Positions 43,069-53,687 are shown, counted from the first letter of the stretch. The stretch is 55,612 nt of DNA from Veillonella sp. VA137 (GCF_003992015.1 NZ_RQVK01000012.1:1-55612), one strand, 5' to 3'. The notes: generated by a model not told the origin, from the letters alone. Numbers and translations: made by a program.

Positions 43069-44292
43069 TTGAATAAAGACGATAAAGAAAGACGTTGTAA
43101 TTTTTGCGGTAGAGCAGAAACTGAAGTCGAACGATTGATAGCAGGTCCTAATGTGTTCATTTGTAATGAATGTATTGATGTATGCCAGCATATTATTGAG
43201 GAAGACAAAATTGAAGAACTACCGGAAACGTTTGATTTAAACGATATCCCGACTCCAAAAGAAATTAAAGCTCATCTTGATCAGTATGTCATTGGTCAAG
43301 ATGACGCTAAAGTTTCCTTGTCTGTAGCCGTATATAATCATTACAAACGTTTGCAACATGATAATGTCATTGATGATGTGGAACTACAAAAGTCCAATGT
43401 CCTGTTTATTGGGCCCACAGGTAGTGGTAAAACATTATTGGCTCAAACATTAGCAAAAATGTTACAAGTACCATTTGCCATGGCAGATGCTACTAGTTTG
43501 ACAGAGGCAGGCTATGTGGGGGAAGACGTAGAAAATATTCTTCTTAAACTAATCCAAGCTGCCGACCATGATATAGAGCTAGCTGAACGCGGTATCATCT
43601 ATATTGATGAAATCGATAAAATTGCTCGTAAATCAGAAAATCCGTCCATTACTCGCGATGTATCTGGCGAAGGTGTACAACAAGCATTACTGAAAATCCT
43701 AGAAGGAACAGTAGCCTCTGTGCCACCACAAGGGGGACGGAAACATCCTAATCAAGAGATGTTACACTTAGATACAACAAATATCTTGTTTATTTGCGGT
43801 GGTGCTTTCGATGGCATGGAAAAAGTGATCACGAAACGGACTGCAAAAAAAACATTAGGGTTTGGTGCAGATATTCAAAAGAAAGAGGAGAAAGATGTAG
43901 CCTCTATCTTGAAAGAAGTTGTGCCAGAAGACTTACAAAAATTCGGATTAATTCCTGAATTTATCGGACGATTGCCAGTGATGGTTACGCTCAGCCCACT
44001 TGATGAAGAGGCATTAATTAAAATTTTGACAGAGCCTAAAAATGCATTGACTAAGCAATACGAAAAAATGCTGTCTTTAGATGATGTAAAATTAGTCTTT
44101 GAATCAGATGCACTCCGTGAGATTGCGAAAGAAGCCTTAGAACGCAATACGGGAGCACGCGGATTACGGGCCATTATCGAAAAAGTTATGAAACGTGTGA
44201 TGTATGAAGTACCATCTATGAAAGATGTAAAAGAATGCATTGTAACAGACAAAGCGGTTCGTGGCGAAGAAGAGCCAATACTCAATAAATGA
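43069..44292 (+). CDS. clpX: ATP-dependent Clp protease ATP-binding subunit ClpX
   Basis: AAA+ unfoldase for ClpP, 407 residues. It has the N-terminal zinc-binding domain (Cys10, Cys13, Cys32, Cys35), Walker [16 protein letters not shown], Walker [12 protein letters not shown] and sensor region [13 protein letters not shown]. The loop for ClpP docking and pore loops are in place. The start is a TTG at 43069 with AAGGAGACAGG upstream, which may lower expression relative to clpP. Confidence 0.97.
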   Translation: MNKDDKERRCNFCGRAETEVERLIAGPNVFICNECIDVCQHIIEEDKIEELPETFDLNDIPTPKEIKAHLDQYVIGQDDAKVSLSVAVYNHYKRLQHDNVIDDVELQKSNVLFIGPTGSGKTLLAQTLAKMLQVPFAMADATSLTEAGYVGEDVENILLKLIQAADHDIELAERGIIYIDEIDKIARKSENPSITRDVSGEGVQQALLKILEGTVASVPPQGGRKHPNQEMLHLDTTNILFICGGAFDGMEKVITKRTAKKTLGFGADIQKKEEKDVASILKEVVPEDLQKFGLIPEFIGRLPVMVTLSPLDEEALIKILTEPKNALTKQYEKMLSLDDVKLVFESDALREIAKEALERNTGARGLRAIIEKVMKRVMYEVPSMKDVKECIVTDKAVRGEEEPILNK

Positions 44293-44323
44293 GTCCACGC
44301 TGAAGCAATCAGATAGTAAAGGC

Positions 44324-44362
44324 AAAGAAACTCATTTCAAAGGCGGAATGGGTTTCTTTTTA
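44324..44362 (+). terminator. Terminator between clpX and lon
   Basis: AAAGAAACTCATT (44324-44336) pairs with AATGGGTTTCTTT (44347-44359) with one G-U pair, followed by TT. It separates the tig-clpP-clpX and lon transcripts. Confidence 0.8.
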
Positions 44363-44384
44363 TCATATAGTACTGGGAGGTTCA

Positions 44385-46694
44385 ATGGAAACTAAACCTA
44401 TGACATTACCGATGGTTCCCCTACGTGGAATTGTCGTATTTCCCAAAGTAGTGACACAATTAGATATTGGTCGTACTACATCGGTGCAAGCTGTAAAAGC
44501 AGCTATGGATAAAGATCAATATTTAGTGGTAACTGCTCAGAAAGACGAAAGTATCGAAACTCCTACCTTGGAAGAGTTAGGCAAGGTTGGGACAATTGTT
44601 AAAATAAATCAAATGCTCCGTTTACCAGGGGGCGTAGTTCGTATTTTAGTAGAAGGAGTAAGCCGTGTTAATGTGGATACTATTCTTTCTACAGAACCAT
44701 TCTATGAAGCCACAGTAACTCCACTAGAATCGATACATGAAGATCCGATGGAAGAGGAAGCATACCGTCGTATTTTGCAATCGAAATTTGCCCAATGGGT
44801 AGAGGTAATCAAACCGAATACGGATGAAGGCTTAGATCATGTATTGGGGAGCGCGGATGCTAGTGAATGGGCTGACCAAATAGCCTTTCTCGTGCCTCTC
44901 CAACTGAAAGTGCGCCAAAGCATTTTAGAAGAGCTGTCCATTAATCGCCGTCTGAACATGGTTGTAGGTATTTTGAATACCGAACTTCAAATTTCGGATA
45001 TGGAAAACTCCATTAATAACCAAGTTCGACAATCTATGGAAAAAGCACAAAAGGAATATTTCTTGCGAGAAAAAATTCGTGCAATTCATGATGAACTAGG
45101 GGATAAAATGGACCCTGATCAAGAGGCAGAGGAACTACGAGAACAATTGGTAAAATTAGAATTACCTGAAGATATCCATGCACGTATCGATAAAGAGATT
45201 ACTCGTTATAGCCGTATGCCACAAATGATGCCAGAATCCAATATTTTGCGCAATTATATTGATTGGTTATTACAACTTCCTTGGAACACCTTGTCTGATG
45301 ATCGTTTAGAATTGAAAGAAGCTAGTGATGTACTGGATGGTGACCATTATGGTTTAGAAAAAATCAAAAAACGCATTCTAGAATTCTTAGCAGTGCGCAA
45401 ATTATCTGGTAAACAAGGTGGATCTATCTTGTGTTTAGTAGGACCACCGGGGGTAGGTAAAACATCCTTAGCAAGTTCGATTGCCAAAGCTATGAATCGT
45501 AAATTTATCCGTGCATCCTTAGGTGGTGTACGTGATGAAGCTGAAATTCGTGGTCATCGTCGTACCTATGTAGGAGCTTTACCAGGTCGTATGATTCAAG
45601 GACTTAAAACTGCAGGTACTCGTAACCCTGTGTTCTTGCTTGATGAAATTGATAAATTAGCATCCGATTATAAAGGGGATCCATCTTCCGCTTTATTAGA
45701 AGTGTTAGACCCTGAGCAAAATAGTACATTCAGTGACCATTATATTGAAATTCCATTTGATTTCTCTGATGTATTTTGGATTACTACTGCTAATGTAGCA
45801 GGTAATATTCCTAGACCATTATTGGATCGTATGGAAATTATCGAACTTAGCAGTTATACAGAAGAAGAAAAATTAGAAATTGCTAAACGCTACTTAGTGC
45901 CAAAACAAATTGAAAAACATGGCTTACAAGATCAAGGTGTCAAACTGTCAGATGCAGTGTTAAAACGTGTGATTTCTGAATACACTCGTGAAGCCGGTGT
46001 TCGTACATTAGAAAAAACAATTGCTAAAATTTGCCGTAAATTAGCATTTGCTGTGGTTACGGAAGGTGAAAAAGTACCTAAAGTAACAGTGAAGAATTTA
46101 GAAGACTACCTAGGTACTCCTAAATTTGTGGAAGAGTCTCGGGAAAAACAAGCACAAGTTGGACTTGTATATGGTTTAGCTTGGACTTCCGTAGGTGGTG
46201 TTGTTTTGCCATGTGAAGCGACGACAATGCAAGGAACAGGCAAATTAAGTTTGACTGGTAGCTTAGGCAAAGTGATGCAAGAATCTGGTCAAGCGGCTAT
46301 GTCCTACATTCGTCATCGTCAAAAAGAATTGAAATTGCCAGAAAAATTCCATAAGGAACTAGATATTCATGTGCACTTACCAGAAGGGGCTACGCCTAAA
46401 GATGGCCCATCTGCAGGGATTACGATGACATTGGCTATCGTATCTGCTTTGACGGGCAAAAAGGTGCGCTCTGATATTGCTATGACAGGGGAAATTACTT
46501 TACGTGGTAGAGTATTGCCAATCGGTGGTTTGAAAGAAAAATTATTAGCAGCCCTTCGTTACGGAGTGAAAGAAGTACTCATTCCAGAAGGCAATAAAAA
46601 GGATATTCAAGACTTACCAGATATCGTAAAAGAAGGGTTGATTATCACTCCTGTAAAGACGATGGAAGAAGTACTAGAAAAGGCATTACTATGA
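44385..46694 (+). CDS. lon: ATP-dependent protease La (Lon)
   Basis: Homohexameric AAA+ serine protease for damaged and regulatory proteins, 769 residues. N-terminal LON domain ([20 protein letters not shown]), Walker [15 protein letters not shown], Walker [11 protein letters not shown], and the protease domain with the Ser in [11 protein letters not shown] and the Lys in [18 protein letters not shown] precedes the ATG. The stop overlaps the engB start (ATGA), so the two are translationally coupled. Confidence 0.98.
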   Translation: METKPMTLPMVPLRGIVVFPKVVTQLDIGRTTSVQAVKAAMDKDQYLVVTAQKDESIETPTLEELGKVGTIVKINQMLRLPGGVVRILVEGVSRVNVDTILSTEPFYEATVTPLESIHEDPMEEEAYRRILQSKFAQWVEVIKPNTDEGLDHVLGSADASEWADQIAFLVPLQLKVRQSILEELSINRRLNMVVGILNTELQISDMENSINNQVRQSMEKAQKEYFLREKIRAIHDELGDKMDPDQEAEELREQLVKLELPEDIHARIDKEITRYSRMPQMMPESNILRNYIDWLLQLPWNTLSDDRLELKEASDVLDGDHYGLEKIKKRILEFLAVRKLSGKQGGSILCLVGPPGVGKTSLASSIAKAMNRKFIRASLGGVRDEAEIRGHRRTYVGALPGRMIQGLKTAGTRNPVFLLDEIDKLASDYKGDPSSALLEVLDPEQNSTFSDHYIEIPFDFSDVFWITTANVAGNIPRPLLDRMEIIELSSYTEEEKLEIAKRYLVPKQIEKHGLQDQGVKLSDAVLKRVISEYTREAGVRTLEKTIAKICRKLAFAVVTEGEKVPKVTVKNLEDYLGTPKFVEESREKQAQVGLVYGLAWTSVGGVVLPCEATTMQGTGKLSLTGSLGKVMQESGQAAMSYIRHRQKELKLPEKFHKELDIHVHLPEGATPKDGPSAGITMTLAIVSALTGKKVRSDIAMTGEITLRGRVLPIGGLKEKLLAALRYGVKEVLIPEGNKKDIQDLPDIVKEGLIITPVKTMEEVLEKALL

Positions 46695-47383
46695 AGAAGA
46701 AACCAGCTGTAAAACGCCATCCAAAACCAGTGTATACTAGAAAAGAGACGACAGGTCCACGCATCATCGCAGCGAAATATATAGCATCTGCGGTGAAGGC
46801 GGATCAATACCCAGAAGGTGATACCATAGAAATTGCCTTCTTGGGACGATCCAATGTGGGAAAATCTTCTTTGATTAATTCTTTGTGTAATCATAGAGGA
46901 TTGGCATTGGTTAGTGGTACGCCAGGTAAAACGAAAACGATTAACTTCTTTAGTATAGAATCAAAGGAAGATTTACCAGATGATATGGAACGTCGCTTTG
47001 ATTGGTTCTTAGTGGATTTACCAGGGTATGGATATGCTAAAACAGGTGGATCCAATACTAATATTTGGTCTTCTTTCATTGCTAATTATATTTTACAAAG
47101 CGAACGGATGATGCTATTGTGTTTACTCATTGATGGGCGTCATCCAGAGTTACCCATTGATCAGGAGGCCTTTGATTGGTTGCAATCACATGGAGTCCCT
47201 TTACAAATTGTGGTAACAAAAGCGGATAAATTAAAAATGAACGAGCGACAAAAACAGTTAAAGACTATTGAAGAGCGATATCCAACAGGATATCCACCAA
47301 TTTTGTACAGTTCTTTAAAGCATACAGGTCGTGATCGTTTATTAGCGCGTATTAATGCGGTCTTATTGGGGGAAGAGGAATGA
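46691..47383 (+). CDS. engB: Ribosome biogenesis GTPase YsxC/EngB
   Basis: Small GTPase needed for 50S subunit maturation. 230 residues, somewhat longer than usual because of a basic N-terminal extension of about 25 residues. G1 GRSNVGKSS (residues 52-60), G2 region [14 protein letters not shown]3 DLPGYGYA, G4 TKADK. Overlaps lon by 4 bases and the next gene by 4 bases. Confidence 0.96.
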   Translation: MKKKPAVKRHPKPVYTRKETTGPRIIAAKYIASAVKADQYPEGDTIEIAFLGRSNVGKSSLINSLCNHRGLALVSGTPGKTKTINFFSIESKEDLPDDMERRFDWFLVDLPGYGYAKTGGSNTNIWSSFIANYILQSERMMLLCLLIDGRHPELPIDQEAFDWLQSHGVPLQIVVTKADKLKMNERQKQLKTIEERYPTGYPPILYSSLKHTGRDRLLARINAVLLGEEE

Positions 47384-48351
47384 GTATTCTTACAGATGCA
47401 CAAATGAAACTGCGCGTATCTAAAGATTTAGAGCGTGTAGAAACATATTTGCAACAATCTCTACAAACTGGTGCAGAAGATTTTAATGCACTCATTCGTC
47501 CTCTTTCAGCAGGGGGCGGCAAACGATTACGGGCACAATTGTGTTTGTTGATTGCCTTGAGTGGAGATTCCAAACAAGAAGATAGAGTTCGTATGGCAGC
47601 AGCGATTGAGATGTTGCACTTGGCTACTCTCATTCATGATGATGTATTAGACCAAGCAGAAGTGCGACGAGGAGTTACTTCTATTCATTGCACAAAAGGC
47701 AATAAAGTGGCAATCCTTAGCGGAGACTATTTATTTGCCAAAGCGTTTGGTATTGTAGCTGAAATCGGATCCATTCCATGCTTAACCATTTTTTCTGAAA
47801 TTATTTCTGCCTTAGTAGAAGGCGAATTTATGCAAATGGAAGATGTATACCGATTAGATCAAGGTACAGACCGATACCTATTAAAAACACAAAAGAAAAC
47901 AGCGGACTTCATTGAAGGCTGCTTGGCATTAGGTGGCATTCTTGGCGGATGGTCAGAGGAGCATATTTCATTATTACGCACCTATGGTCATGGCTTAGGT
48001 ATGGCTTTCCAAATTACCGATGATGTGATGGATTACCGTGAGCAAATGGTAACAACAGGAAAACCAGTAGGTAAGGATGTAAAAGAAGGTATCTTGACCT
48101 ATCCCTTATTATCTATCGTAACACCAGAAAACACCTCTCGTTTGACCACTATGATAGAAGAGATTCGTGAGGGAAAAGATACAAAAGAATTGTTGGCTTA
48201 TGTGATTGCTAAAGGCGGTATTGATCAAGCGTTAGCTCTTGAAGGGATGTATCGCAGACAAGCAGAGATAGCATTAGAGCAATTACCATCCTTTAAAGGA
48301 AAAGAGATTTTAGAAACTGTTCTTGAAAAGTTATCGAACCGTAAGGTGTAA
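47380..48351 (+). CDS. Polyprenyl (long-chain) diphosphate synthase
   Basis: Trans-isoprenyl diphosphate synthase, 323 residues. First Asp-rich motif LIHDDVLDQAEVRRG (Asp87, Asp88, Asp91), second motif ITDDVMDYREQ, and PLSAGGGKRLRAQL near the N terminus. Residues before the first motif (MLHLATLI) are small or medium, suggesting a long product of the HepT/IspB class. It likely makes the menaquinone side chain used by MenA. Overlaps engB by ATGA. Chain length cannot be read reliably. Confidence 0.92.
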   Translation: MSILTDAQMKLRVSKDLERVETYLQQSLQTGAEDFNALIRPLSAGGGKRLRAQLCLLIALSGDSKQEDRVRMAAAIEMLHLATLIHDDVLDQAEVRRGVTSIHCTKGNKVAILSGDYLFAKAFGIVAEIGSIPCLTIFSEIISALVEGEFMQMEDVYRLDQGTDRYLLKTQKKTADFIEGCLALGGILGGWSEEHISLLRTYGHGLGMAFQITDDVMDYREQMVTTGKPVGKDVKEGILTYPLLSIVTPENTSRLTTMIEEIREGKDTKELLAYVIAKGGIDQALALEGMYRRQAEIALEQLPSFKGKEILETVLEKLSNRKV

Positions 48352-48353
48352 GA

Positions 48354-49208
48354 ATGAAAGAATTTCAAGTAAAAGACTTTACTATGAGTGCGAAACGTCC
48401 ATCCTTGAATAGTGTAATAGCGCAAAGAAAGCGTCTTGCTCAGCAACAGGCAGAGCAAGACGCCTTGTTACAACAGGACAACTATACAGAGACGGAAGCA
48501 AAACTTATGGAAGAAGCATCTTCTATGTCTGTGGTAGACCATTTAGATGAACTTCGCATGCGTTTAGTAGTAGCCATTGTAGCGATTATTATAGGCACTT
48601 TGGGGGCCTATTATTATGTGGAAGACATTCTTCAAATCTTAGTGGCACCAGCTGGAACATTGTATTATACAAAACCAACAGAAGCGTTCTTTACATATAT
48701 GAAGATTTCCTTAGTAGCAGGCTGTATTCTATCGAGTCCTATTTGGTTTTATCAGATTTGGGCATTCATTGTGCCAGCCTTATCAAGAGGTGAGAAAAAA
48801 GTAACTTTTATGGTGGTGCCTGCAGCCGTTACCTTATTCATAGTAGGTGTACTGTTCTCATATTATTTAGTACTGCCAATGGCCATACAATTTTTTATTG
48901 GCTTTGGTACAGATGAATTACAACCATTATTTTCTATAGGTCAGTATATCGATTTTGTCATTGCCTTTATATTACCATTTGGTATTACCTTTGAACTTCC
49001 ACTTATATTGATTGCTCTGGGCGTGATTGGTATTCTTTCATCTGACCGATTACGACAATATCGGAAAATGTTTATTCTAGTGGCCTTTGTTGTGGGTGCA
49101 GCCATTTCACCGACACCAGATATGCTATCCCAAACTATGATTGCGGGACCTATGATTTTGCTCTATGAAATTAGTTATGCTGTATTGCGATATATTCTGA
49201 AAGTATGA
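48354..49208 (+). CDS. tatC: Twin-arginine translocase subunit TatC
   Basis: Inner-membrane receptor for twin-arginine signal peptides, 284 residues with six membrane helices. Core motifs: VVDHLDELRMRL at residues 60-71, SSPIWFYQIWAFIVPALSRGEKK, and the late helices FGITFELPLILIALG. It has an N-terminal cytoplasmic extension of about 58 polar residues rich in Gln and Glu before the core, longer than most TatC. No tatA or tatB is nearby. Last gene of the lon-engB group. Confidence 0.95.
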   Translation: MKEFQVKDFTMSAKRPSLNSVIAQRKRLAQQQAEQDALLQQDNYTETEAKLMEEASSMSVVDHLDELRMRLVVAIVAIIIGTLGAYYYVEDILQILVAPAGTLYYTKPTEAFFTYMKISLVAGCILSSPIWFYQIWAFIVPALSRGEKKVTFMVVPAAVTLFIVGVLFSYYLVLPMAIQFFIGFGTDELQPLFSIGQYIDFVIAFILPFGITFELPLILIALGVIGILSSDRLRQYRKMFILVAFVVGAAISPTPDMLSQTMIAGPMILLYEISYAVLRYILKV

Positions 49209-49285
49209 AGTAGGGGTTCATTTTACTTTCATAATGATAGTGTATACTATGGGAGAAATTATTTAGTGTGTAAAAAGGATGCCAT

Positions 49286-49936
49286 ATGAAACGAAAGATA
49301 CTCATAAGTATCCTAAGTATTTGTGCTATTGCTTCTGTAGGGACAATTTCATGGTATGCATGTTGTAGTGAAAAAGAAACCGTTTCCACAACTATTACAT
49401 CGCCAGATGCAGAGCCCATTACGATGAAGAAGGTGCCGTTACCTGAAATAAAAGTAATACCTAATTCGCAGGATAAGGTGGAGTCTACGGATGGGGAGGG
49501 CCCCATATTAGTCGATGCCAAGGGGGCTGTAAACCTGTATAAGAGGCAATATCCAACAGCACAAGTGAAAGGGATAACATTTGAAACGCAAGATGGCCGT
49601 AAAAGCTACGAAGTAGAGGGAGTCTCCTCCGAAGCAGGTCATAGCGTGACCATAGATGCTACTACAGGACAGGTATTAAATGCTGCTGTAGAGAGTGCAC
49701 AAGAATCAATGGTGCAATCTGCTGCCATTGATTTAGGCAATCTTATCAATCCTGATGAAGCAACGCAAGTAGCGATTGCTATATTAGGCAGTGAAGCTCG
49801 CTTAATTCGTTGGGAGCTGGAAACAAAAGGATATGTTGCTCTATACCATGTTGTATTAGATATGCGTGGAGAGACGATGTATGTGACGATTGATGCAAAT
49901 TCTAGTCAGGTCATAGAAGTGACGAAAGAACGATAA
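49286..49936 (+). CDS. PepSY-domain exported protein
   Basis: 216 residues: an N-terminal hydrophobic segment (ILISILSICAIASVGTISWY) with cysteines at ACC, possibly a weak lipobox or uncleaved anchor, then a low-complexity linker and two PepSY-like repeats (AVNLYKRQYPTAQVKGITFE to VTIDATTGQVLNAAV, and DEATQVAIAILGSEARLIRWE to VTIDANSSQVIEV). PepSY domains are often protease inhibitors or regulators in the envelope. Single gene with its own terminator. Confidence 0.82.
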   Translation: MKRKILISILSICAIASVGTISWYACCSEKETVSTTITSPDAEPITMKKVPLPEIKVIPNSQDKVESTDGEGPILVDAKGAVNLYKRQYPTAQVKGITFETQDGRKSYEVEGVSSEAGHSVTIDATTGQVLNAAVESAQESMVQSAAIDLGNLINPDEATQVAIAILGSEARLIRWELETKGYVALYHVVLDMRGETMYVTIDANSSQVIEVTKER

Positions 49937-49970
49937 AAGCTATTCATTCCGTTAGGTTTGAATAGCTTTT
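49935..49970 (+). terminator. Terminator of the PepSY gene
   Basis: AAAAGCTATTCA (49935-49946) pairs with TGAATAGCTTTT (49959-49970), followed by T. It overlaps the 3' end of the queC stub on the other strand. Confidence 0.88.
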
Positions 49971-50092
49971 TTGTGCTTTTGCCCGTACCAAATGGACAGG
50001 GCGCTCACATTGTCTGTGCCGAGAGCATCGATGGCCATGGCTAAGCAGGTGGTGGAATCTACACCGCCACTAGATAATACTAATGCTTTCAT
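49952..50092 (-). pseudogene. queC: Truncated 5' fragment of queC
   Basis: Reading the minus strand from an ATG at 50092 gives a 46-residue frame whose first 40 residues match the start of QueC, the 7-cyano-7-deazaguanine synthase of queuosine synthesis: MKALVLSSGGVDSTTCLAMA at the N terminus, including the PP-loop SGGVDS, and ending SIWYGQKH. It then runs into the terminator sequence of the neighbouring gene and stops. A good ribosome site (AAAGGA) is still present. The remaining 180 or so residues are missing, so it cannot be functional QueC. Confidence 0.8.
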
Positions 50093-50194
50093 GGAAATCC
50101 TTTCATGGAAATAAAAAAATTATAAGTGAGTACTGACATAGAACAGATGATGTACTATAATAGTAAGGATAAGATTGTTATAAAAGGAGATAGT

Positions 50195-50869
50195 ATGCGT
50201 TTACGGAGAAAACCATGGATTGATGATGCAATCCTAGAATATAATACATATACTGTACTAGAGAATCACGAAGTTTTCAAGGGAAAATGGCGTGAAAGTT
50301 TTGCAGATCCGTCTAAACCATTATATATGGAGCTAGGAACGGGTAAAGGCAAGTTCATAGCTGGCATGTGTGAAGCCCATCCAGAAGCAAACTTTGTGGG
50401 CTTTGAAGTGCAAATTGGCGTGCTATATTATGCGGCTCAAAAATTGTATGAACAAAAAGCAGAGAATGGTAAAGTGAGTTTGTTTGATATTGCAGGCATT
50501 GAAGAGGTGGTAGCACCAGGTGAAGTTGACCGTTTCTACATCAACTTCTGTGATCCGTGGCCAAAGGCGAAGCATGCAAAACGCCGTTTGACCTATCATA
50601 CATTTCTAGAACGCTATGCGCGATTGTTGAAAGAGAATGGAGAAATCCATTTTAAAACAGATAATGAAGGATTATTTATGTTCTCCTTAGAGGAGTTTGC
50701 AAACTCTGGTTGGACATTAAAAAATGTAAGTTATGATTTACATAGTACAGATATGCCAAATGTGCGCACAGAATATGAAGAAAAATTCAGCGCTAAAGGC
50801 CAACCAATTTTCCGCTTAGAGGCGATTAAGCCAGCTAAAGGAAGTGATACGACAGATGCAGGAGAATAG
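50195..50869 (+). CDS. trmB: tRNA (guanine-N7-)-methyltransferase
   Basis: Class I SAM-dependent enzyme that makes m7G46 in tRNA. 224 residues from the ATG at 50195, preceded by AAAGGAGA; the longer frame starting at 50126 lacks a ribosome site and would add a poorly conserved leader. Motifs: MELGTGKGKFI for SAM, VGFEVQIGVL, and the diagnostic NFCDPWPKAKHAKRRL. The C-terminal RTEYEEKFSAKGQPIFRLE is typical. ftsW overlaps its 3' end. Confidence 0.95.
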   Translation: MRLRRKPWIDDAILEYNTYTVLENHEVFKGKWRESFADPSKPLYMELGTGKGKFIAGMCEAHPEANFVGFEVQIGVLYYAAQKLYEQKAENGKVSLFDIAGIEEVVAPGEVDRFYINFCDPWPKAKHAKRRLTYHTFLERYARLLKENGEIHFKTDNEGLFMFSLEEFANSGWTLKNVSYDLHSTDMPNVRTEYEEKFSAKGQPIFRLEAIKPAKGSDTTDAGE

Positions 50870-52256
50870 CAGTTCACCTAACAAAAATTTCGGTATATTT
50901 CAACAAATTAGATCCCTTTATAAAAGTATTATCAAGCATGATGGACAAGGTATATTGGTACCTCTCTTCGGAATTATCTTAATAGGTTTTTTGAACGGAT
51001 ATAGTGCGACCTATACGACGACCTTGCATGGGGGAGACAACTGGAAACCATTTTGGTTTCTATTAGGGAAGCAAGCTTTGTTTTTAGGGGCAGGCGTTTT
51101 TGTGGCGTGGGCTTTCTATCGTTTTGATTATCGTAAATGGGGAGACCCTAAGGTACAACGTAAATTGTTGGTGATTGTACTTATCCTCATGGGTATCGTT
51201 TTTATACCGTTTCTTGGACATGGTGCGAATGGAGCACGACGTTGGATTAGTTTGCCTCTAGGGTTAACGCTACAACCGTCGGAGTTTGCCAAGTTAGCGG
51301 CCATGCTTTGGGCAGCGTACCGTATTGATAAACAAGTAAAAGAACGGGGCATCATGCATTTGTTTGAGCCACATGAATGGGGGAAATCTAAAGGTTTGGG
51401 CTGGCTTTGGAAAGTGTGGGCCTTCATTGTATTCCAAATCAATAGACTGTGGAAACGATTTCGAGGGACTCCGGGCAAATTACATCCAAACTTTCTATTG
51501 CCATCTGCGTTTTTTGTACCCATTCTATATGCGGGGATTACCATGAAGCAGCCAGATATGGGAACAGCGGTGCTGATTTTATTGTTTCCTACCTTAATGA
51601 CGTTTTGCGTAGGCTATCGAAAATCGGACTGGAAATATTTGGTGATCGTCTTTAGCATTCTCGCTGCTATTGCATATCCTTTAGTCCGCTATGAACAGTA
51701 TCGTTGGGATCGTGTAGTAGCCTTCTATGATCCATGGTCGGATACGACTGTCAATGGATACCAAGTAACGCAAAGTATATTGAGTGTGTCCATTGGGGGA
51801 TTCTGGGGAGAAGGATTTACGCAAGGAATTTCTAAATATAATTATTTACCAGAAGCTCATACAGATTTTGCCTTTTCCATTTTCTCTCAAGAATTTGGCT
51901 TTTTAGGTGTTTGCTTGGTAGCGTTTTTCTTCTTATGGTTTACGAAATATGGCCTTTCCATTGCTCGTCAATCTAGAGATGTATTAGGCCAAATATTAGC
52001 GATAGGACTTACATTTTTTATTACTATTCAAGCATTTTTTAATATTGCTATGGTGGTAGGTTTAGTGCCGGTAACAGGGGTTCCCTTGCCATTTATTAGT
52101 TATGGCGGGTCCTCATTGGTAACGAATTTTGCTGTCATAGGGATATTATTAAATATTGCGCGTCGCAATGAATATGCACGCAAACAAATTGGAACGACCC
52201 GTCATTTACCATCTATTGGTGAAGAAACACGGCATCGGTTTCAACCTAGGTCTTAA
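50856..52256 (+). CDS. ftsW: SEDS-family peptidoglycan polymerase, FtsW/RodA
   Basis: Membrane glycosyltransferase that polymerises lipid II for division or elongation. About 466 residues with ten membrane helices. Signatures: HGANGARRWISLPLGLTLQPSEFAKL, KQPDMGTAVLI, and the C-terminal VPLPFISYGGSSL. The catalytic Asp region AHTDFAFSIFSQEFGFLG is present. It has an extra loop between about residues 155 and 220 (EPHEWGKSKGLGWLWKVW), longer than usual. The ATG at 50856 or a GTG at 50844 could start it, both inside trmB. The FtsW/RodA choice is not certain. Confidence 0.92.
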   Translation: MQENSSSPNKNFGIFQQIRSLYKSIIKHDGQGILVPLFGIILIGFLNGYSATYTTTLHGGDNWKPFWFLLGKQALFLGAGVFVAWAFYRFDYRKWGDPKVQRKLLVIVLILMGIVFIPFLGHGANGARRWISLPLGLTLQPSEFAKLAAMLWAAYRIDKQVKERGIMHLFEPHEWGKSKGLGWLWKVWAFIVFQINRLWKRFRGTPGKLHPNFLLPSAFFVPILYAGITMKQPDMGTAVLILLFPTLMTFCVGYRKSDWKYLVIVFSILAAIAYPLVRYEQYRWDRVVAFYDPWSDTTVNGYQVTQSILSVSIGGFWGEGFTQGISKYNYLPEAHTDFAFSIFSQEFGFLGVCLVAFFFLWFTKYGLSIARQSRDVLGQILAIGLTFFITIQAFFNIAMVVGLVPVTGVPLPFISYGGSSLVTNFAVIGILLNIARRNEYARKQIGTTRHLPSIGEETRHRFQPRS

Positions 52257-52264
52257 TGTTTTAA

Positions 52265-52277
52265 GTGTGATTCACAC
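52265..52277 (+). promoter_or_regulatory. Palindrome between ftsW and uraA
   Basis: GTGTGATTCACAC is a perfect 6+1+6 palindrome 16 bases before the uraA start. It could be an operator for the permease gene. The spacing does not fit a CRP-type site. Confidence 0.3.
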
Positions 52278-52292
52278 AGAAAGAGATGAACC

Positions 52293-53570
52293 ATGAAAGA
52301 TTTTATTGATGTTCACGAACGCCCGTCTTTCGCTAAGTTATTACCACTTAGTTTCCAGCATTTATTTGCTATGTTCGGGGCTACAGTATTAGTACCATTC
52401 TTATTGAAAGTTGATCCAGCTACGTCCTTATTCATGAACGGTATTGGCACTATTTTATACGTATTAATTTGTCAAGGAAAGATTCCTTCCTATTTAGGCT
52501 CTAGCTTTGCTTTCATTGGACCTGTAGGTGCAGTAGTAGCATCTGGTATGACCTATGGAGCAGCGCAAGGTGGTTTCATTGCCTTTGGTGTGTCTTTTAT
52601 GCTATTGGCTTTATTAGTTAAATTTATTGGTATTAAATGGATTGATGTATTATTTCCACCAGCAGCGATGGGCGCTATTGTTGCGGTTATCGGTTTAGAA
52701 GTGGCCCCTGTAGCAATGGGGATGGCAGGCATCATTGGAGATCAATGGCAAACATTTGGCATGACTCATGAACAAGTGTTATTCTTATCTTTATTTTCCT
52801 TAGCAGTGACTATCCTAGGTACTGTATTATTCCGTGGGTTCTTTGCGGTAATTCCAGTATTAATTGGCGTAGTATCTGGCTATGTAGCGGCTGCGATTAT
52901 GGGAGTAGTAGACTTCACAAGTGTAGCCAATGCACCTTGGTTCGCCCTTCCACATTTCTATGAGCCAGAATTTAATATCAATGCTATTTTAATGATTATG
53001 CCAGCTTTGTTCGTAGTATTTGCGGAACATGTAGGGCATATTGTAGTTACAAGCAATATCATTGGTCGTGATTTAATGAAAGATCCAGGTTTGAGCCGTT
53101 CTTTATTTGCAGATGGCTTATCCAATGTGTTATCCGGTTTATTTGGTGCTACACCAAATACAACATACGGAGAAAACATTGGTGTAATGGCAATTACACG
53201 TGTATTCAGCACCTTCGTTATCGCTGGTGCAGCAGTACTTGCTATCTTGTTCTCCTTCGTTGGTAAAGTAGCAGCTTTAATCCATGCCATCCCTGTTCCA
53301 GTAATGGGTGGTGTAAGTATCTTATTATTCGGTATCATCGCTGCTTCTGGTTTACGTATGTTAGTAGAACGTAAAGTGGATTATACAAAATCGTCTAACC
53401 TAATCTTAACATCTGTAGTACTAGTTATTGGTTTGAGCGGCGCTAAATTAGCCATCGGTCCAGTGGTATTGCAAGGTATGGGATTGGCAACAGTAACAGC
53501 CATCTTATTGAGCGTTATCTTTGCCATCTTCCGTAAAACAGGACTTGGAAATTCTGAACTCAAAGACTAA
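52293..53570 (+). CDS. uraA: Uracil permease (NCS2 family)
   Basis: Proton-linked uracil importer, 425 residues with 14 predicted helices in the 7+7 NCS2 fold. Motifs: LLPLSFQHLFAMFGATVLVP at the N terminus, PSYLGSSFAFIGP, the helix-8 Glu in FAEHVGHIVVTSNI, and GATPNTTYGENIGVMAITRV, which identifies the uracil subgroup rather than xanthine. It follows ftsW by 36 bases. No pyrR or other pyrimidine gene is visible here. Confidence 0.93.
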   Translation: MKDFIDVHERPSFAKLLPLSFQHLFAMFGATVLVPFLLKVDPATSLFMNGIGTILYVLICQGKIPSYLGSSFAFIGPVGAVVASGMTYGAAQGGFIAFGVSFMLLALLVKFIGIKWIDVLFPPAAMGAIVAVIGLEVAPVAMGMAGIIGDQWQTFGMTHEQVLFLSLFSLAVTILGTVLFRGFFAVIPVLIGVVSGYVAAAIMGVVDFTSVANAPWFALPHFYEPEFNINAILMIMPALFVVFAEHVGHIVVTSNIIGRDLMKDPGLSRSLFADGLSNVLSGLFGATPNTTYGENIGVMAITRVFSTFVIAGAAVLAILFSFVGKVAALIHAIPVPVMGGVSILLFGIIAASGLRMLVERKVDYTKSSNLILTSVVLVIGLSGAKLAIGPVVLQGMGLATVTAILLSVIFAIFRKTGLGNSELKD

Positions 53571-53620
53571 TCTTGCTCTGCTATGTAGCCTGTGGCGGTC
53601 TTAACTGAATATAATAAAAG

Positions 53621-53687
53621 GAAGAGCACGGTATACTCCTCACAAACGGTATTTCATAATGTTTGTTCGGAGAACACCGTGCTCTTC
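53621..53687 (+). repeat. Structured repeat element, copy B
   Basis: GAAGAGCACGGTATACTCC (53621-53639) pairs with GGAGAACACCGTGCTCTTC (53669-53687) at 17 of 19 positions. The apical 29 bases (53640-53668) are identical to copy A at 26764-26792, while the stem sequences differ. The T tract here is weak. The rest of the 335-base gap 53571-53905 shows no gene. Confidence 0.78.

Noticed and set aside
50126-50194. Upstream GTG start for trmB adding 23 residues
   Set aside because: No ribosome site before it, while the ATG at 50195 has AAAGGAGA and begins at the conserved part of the family.
52265-52277. CRP/FNR site before uraA
   Set aside because: The half-sites TGTGA and TCACA are separated by one base, not by the six needed for a CRP-type dimer.
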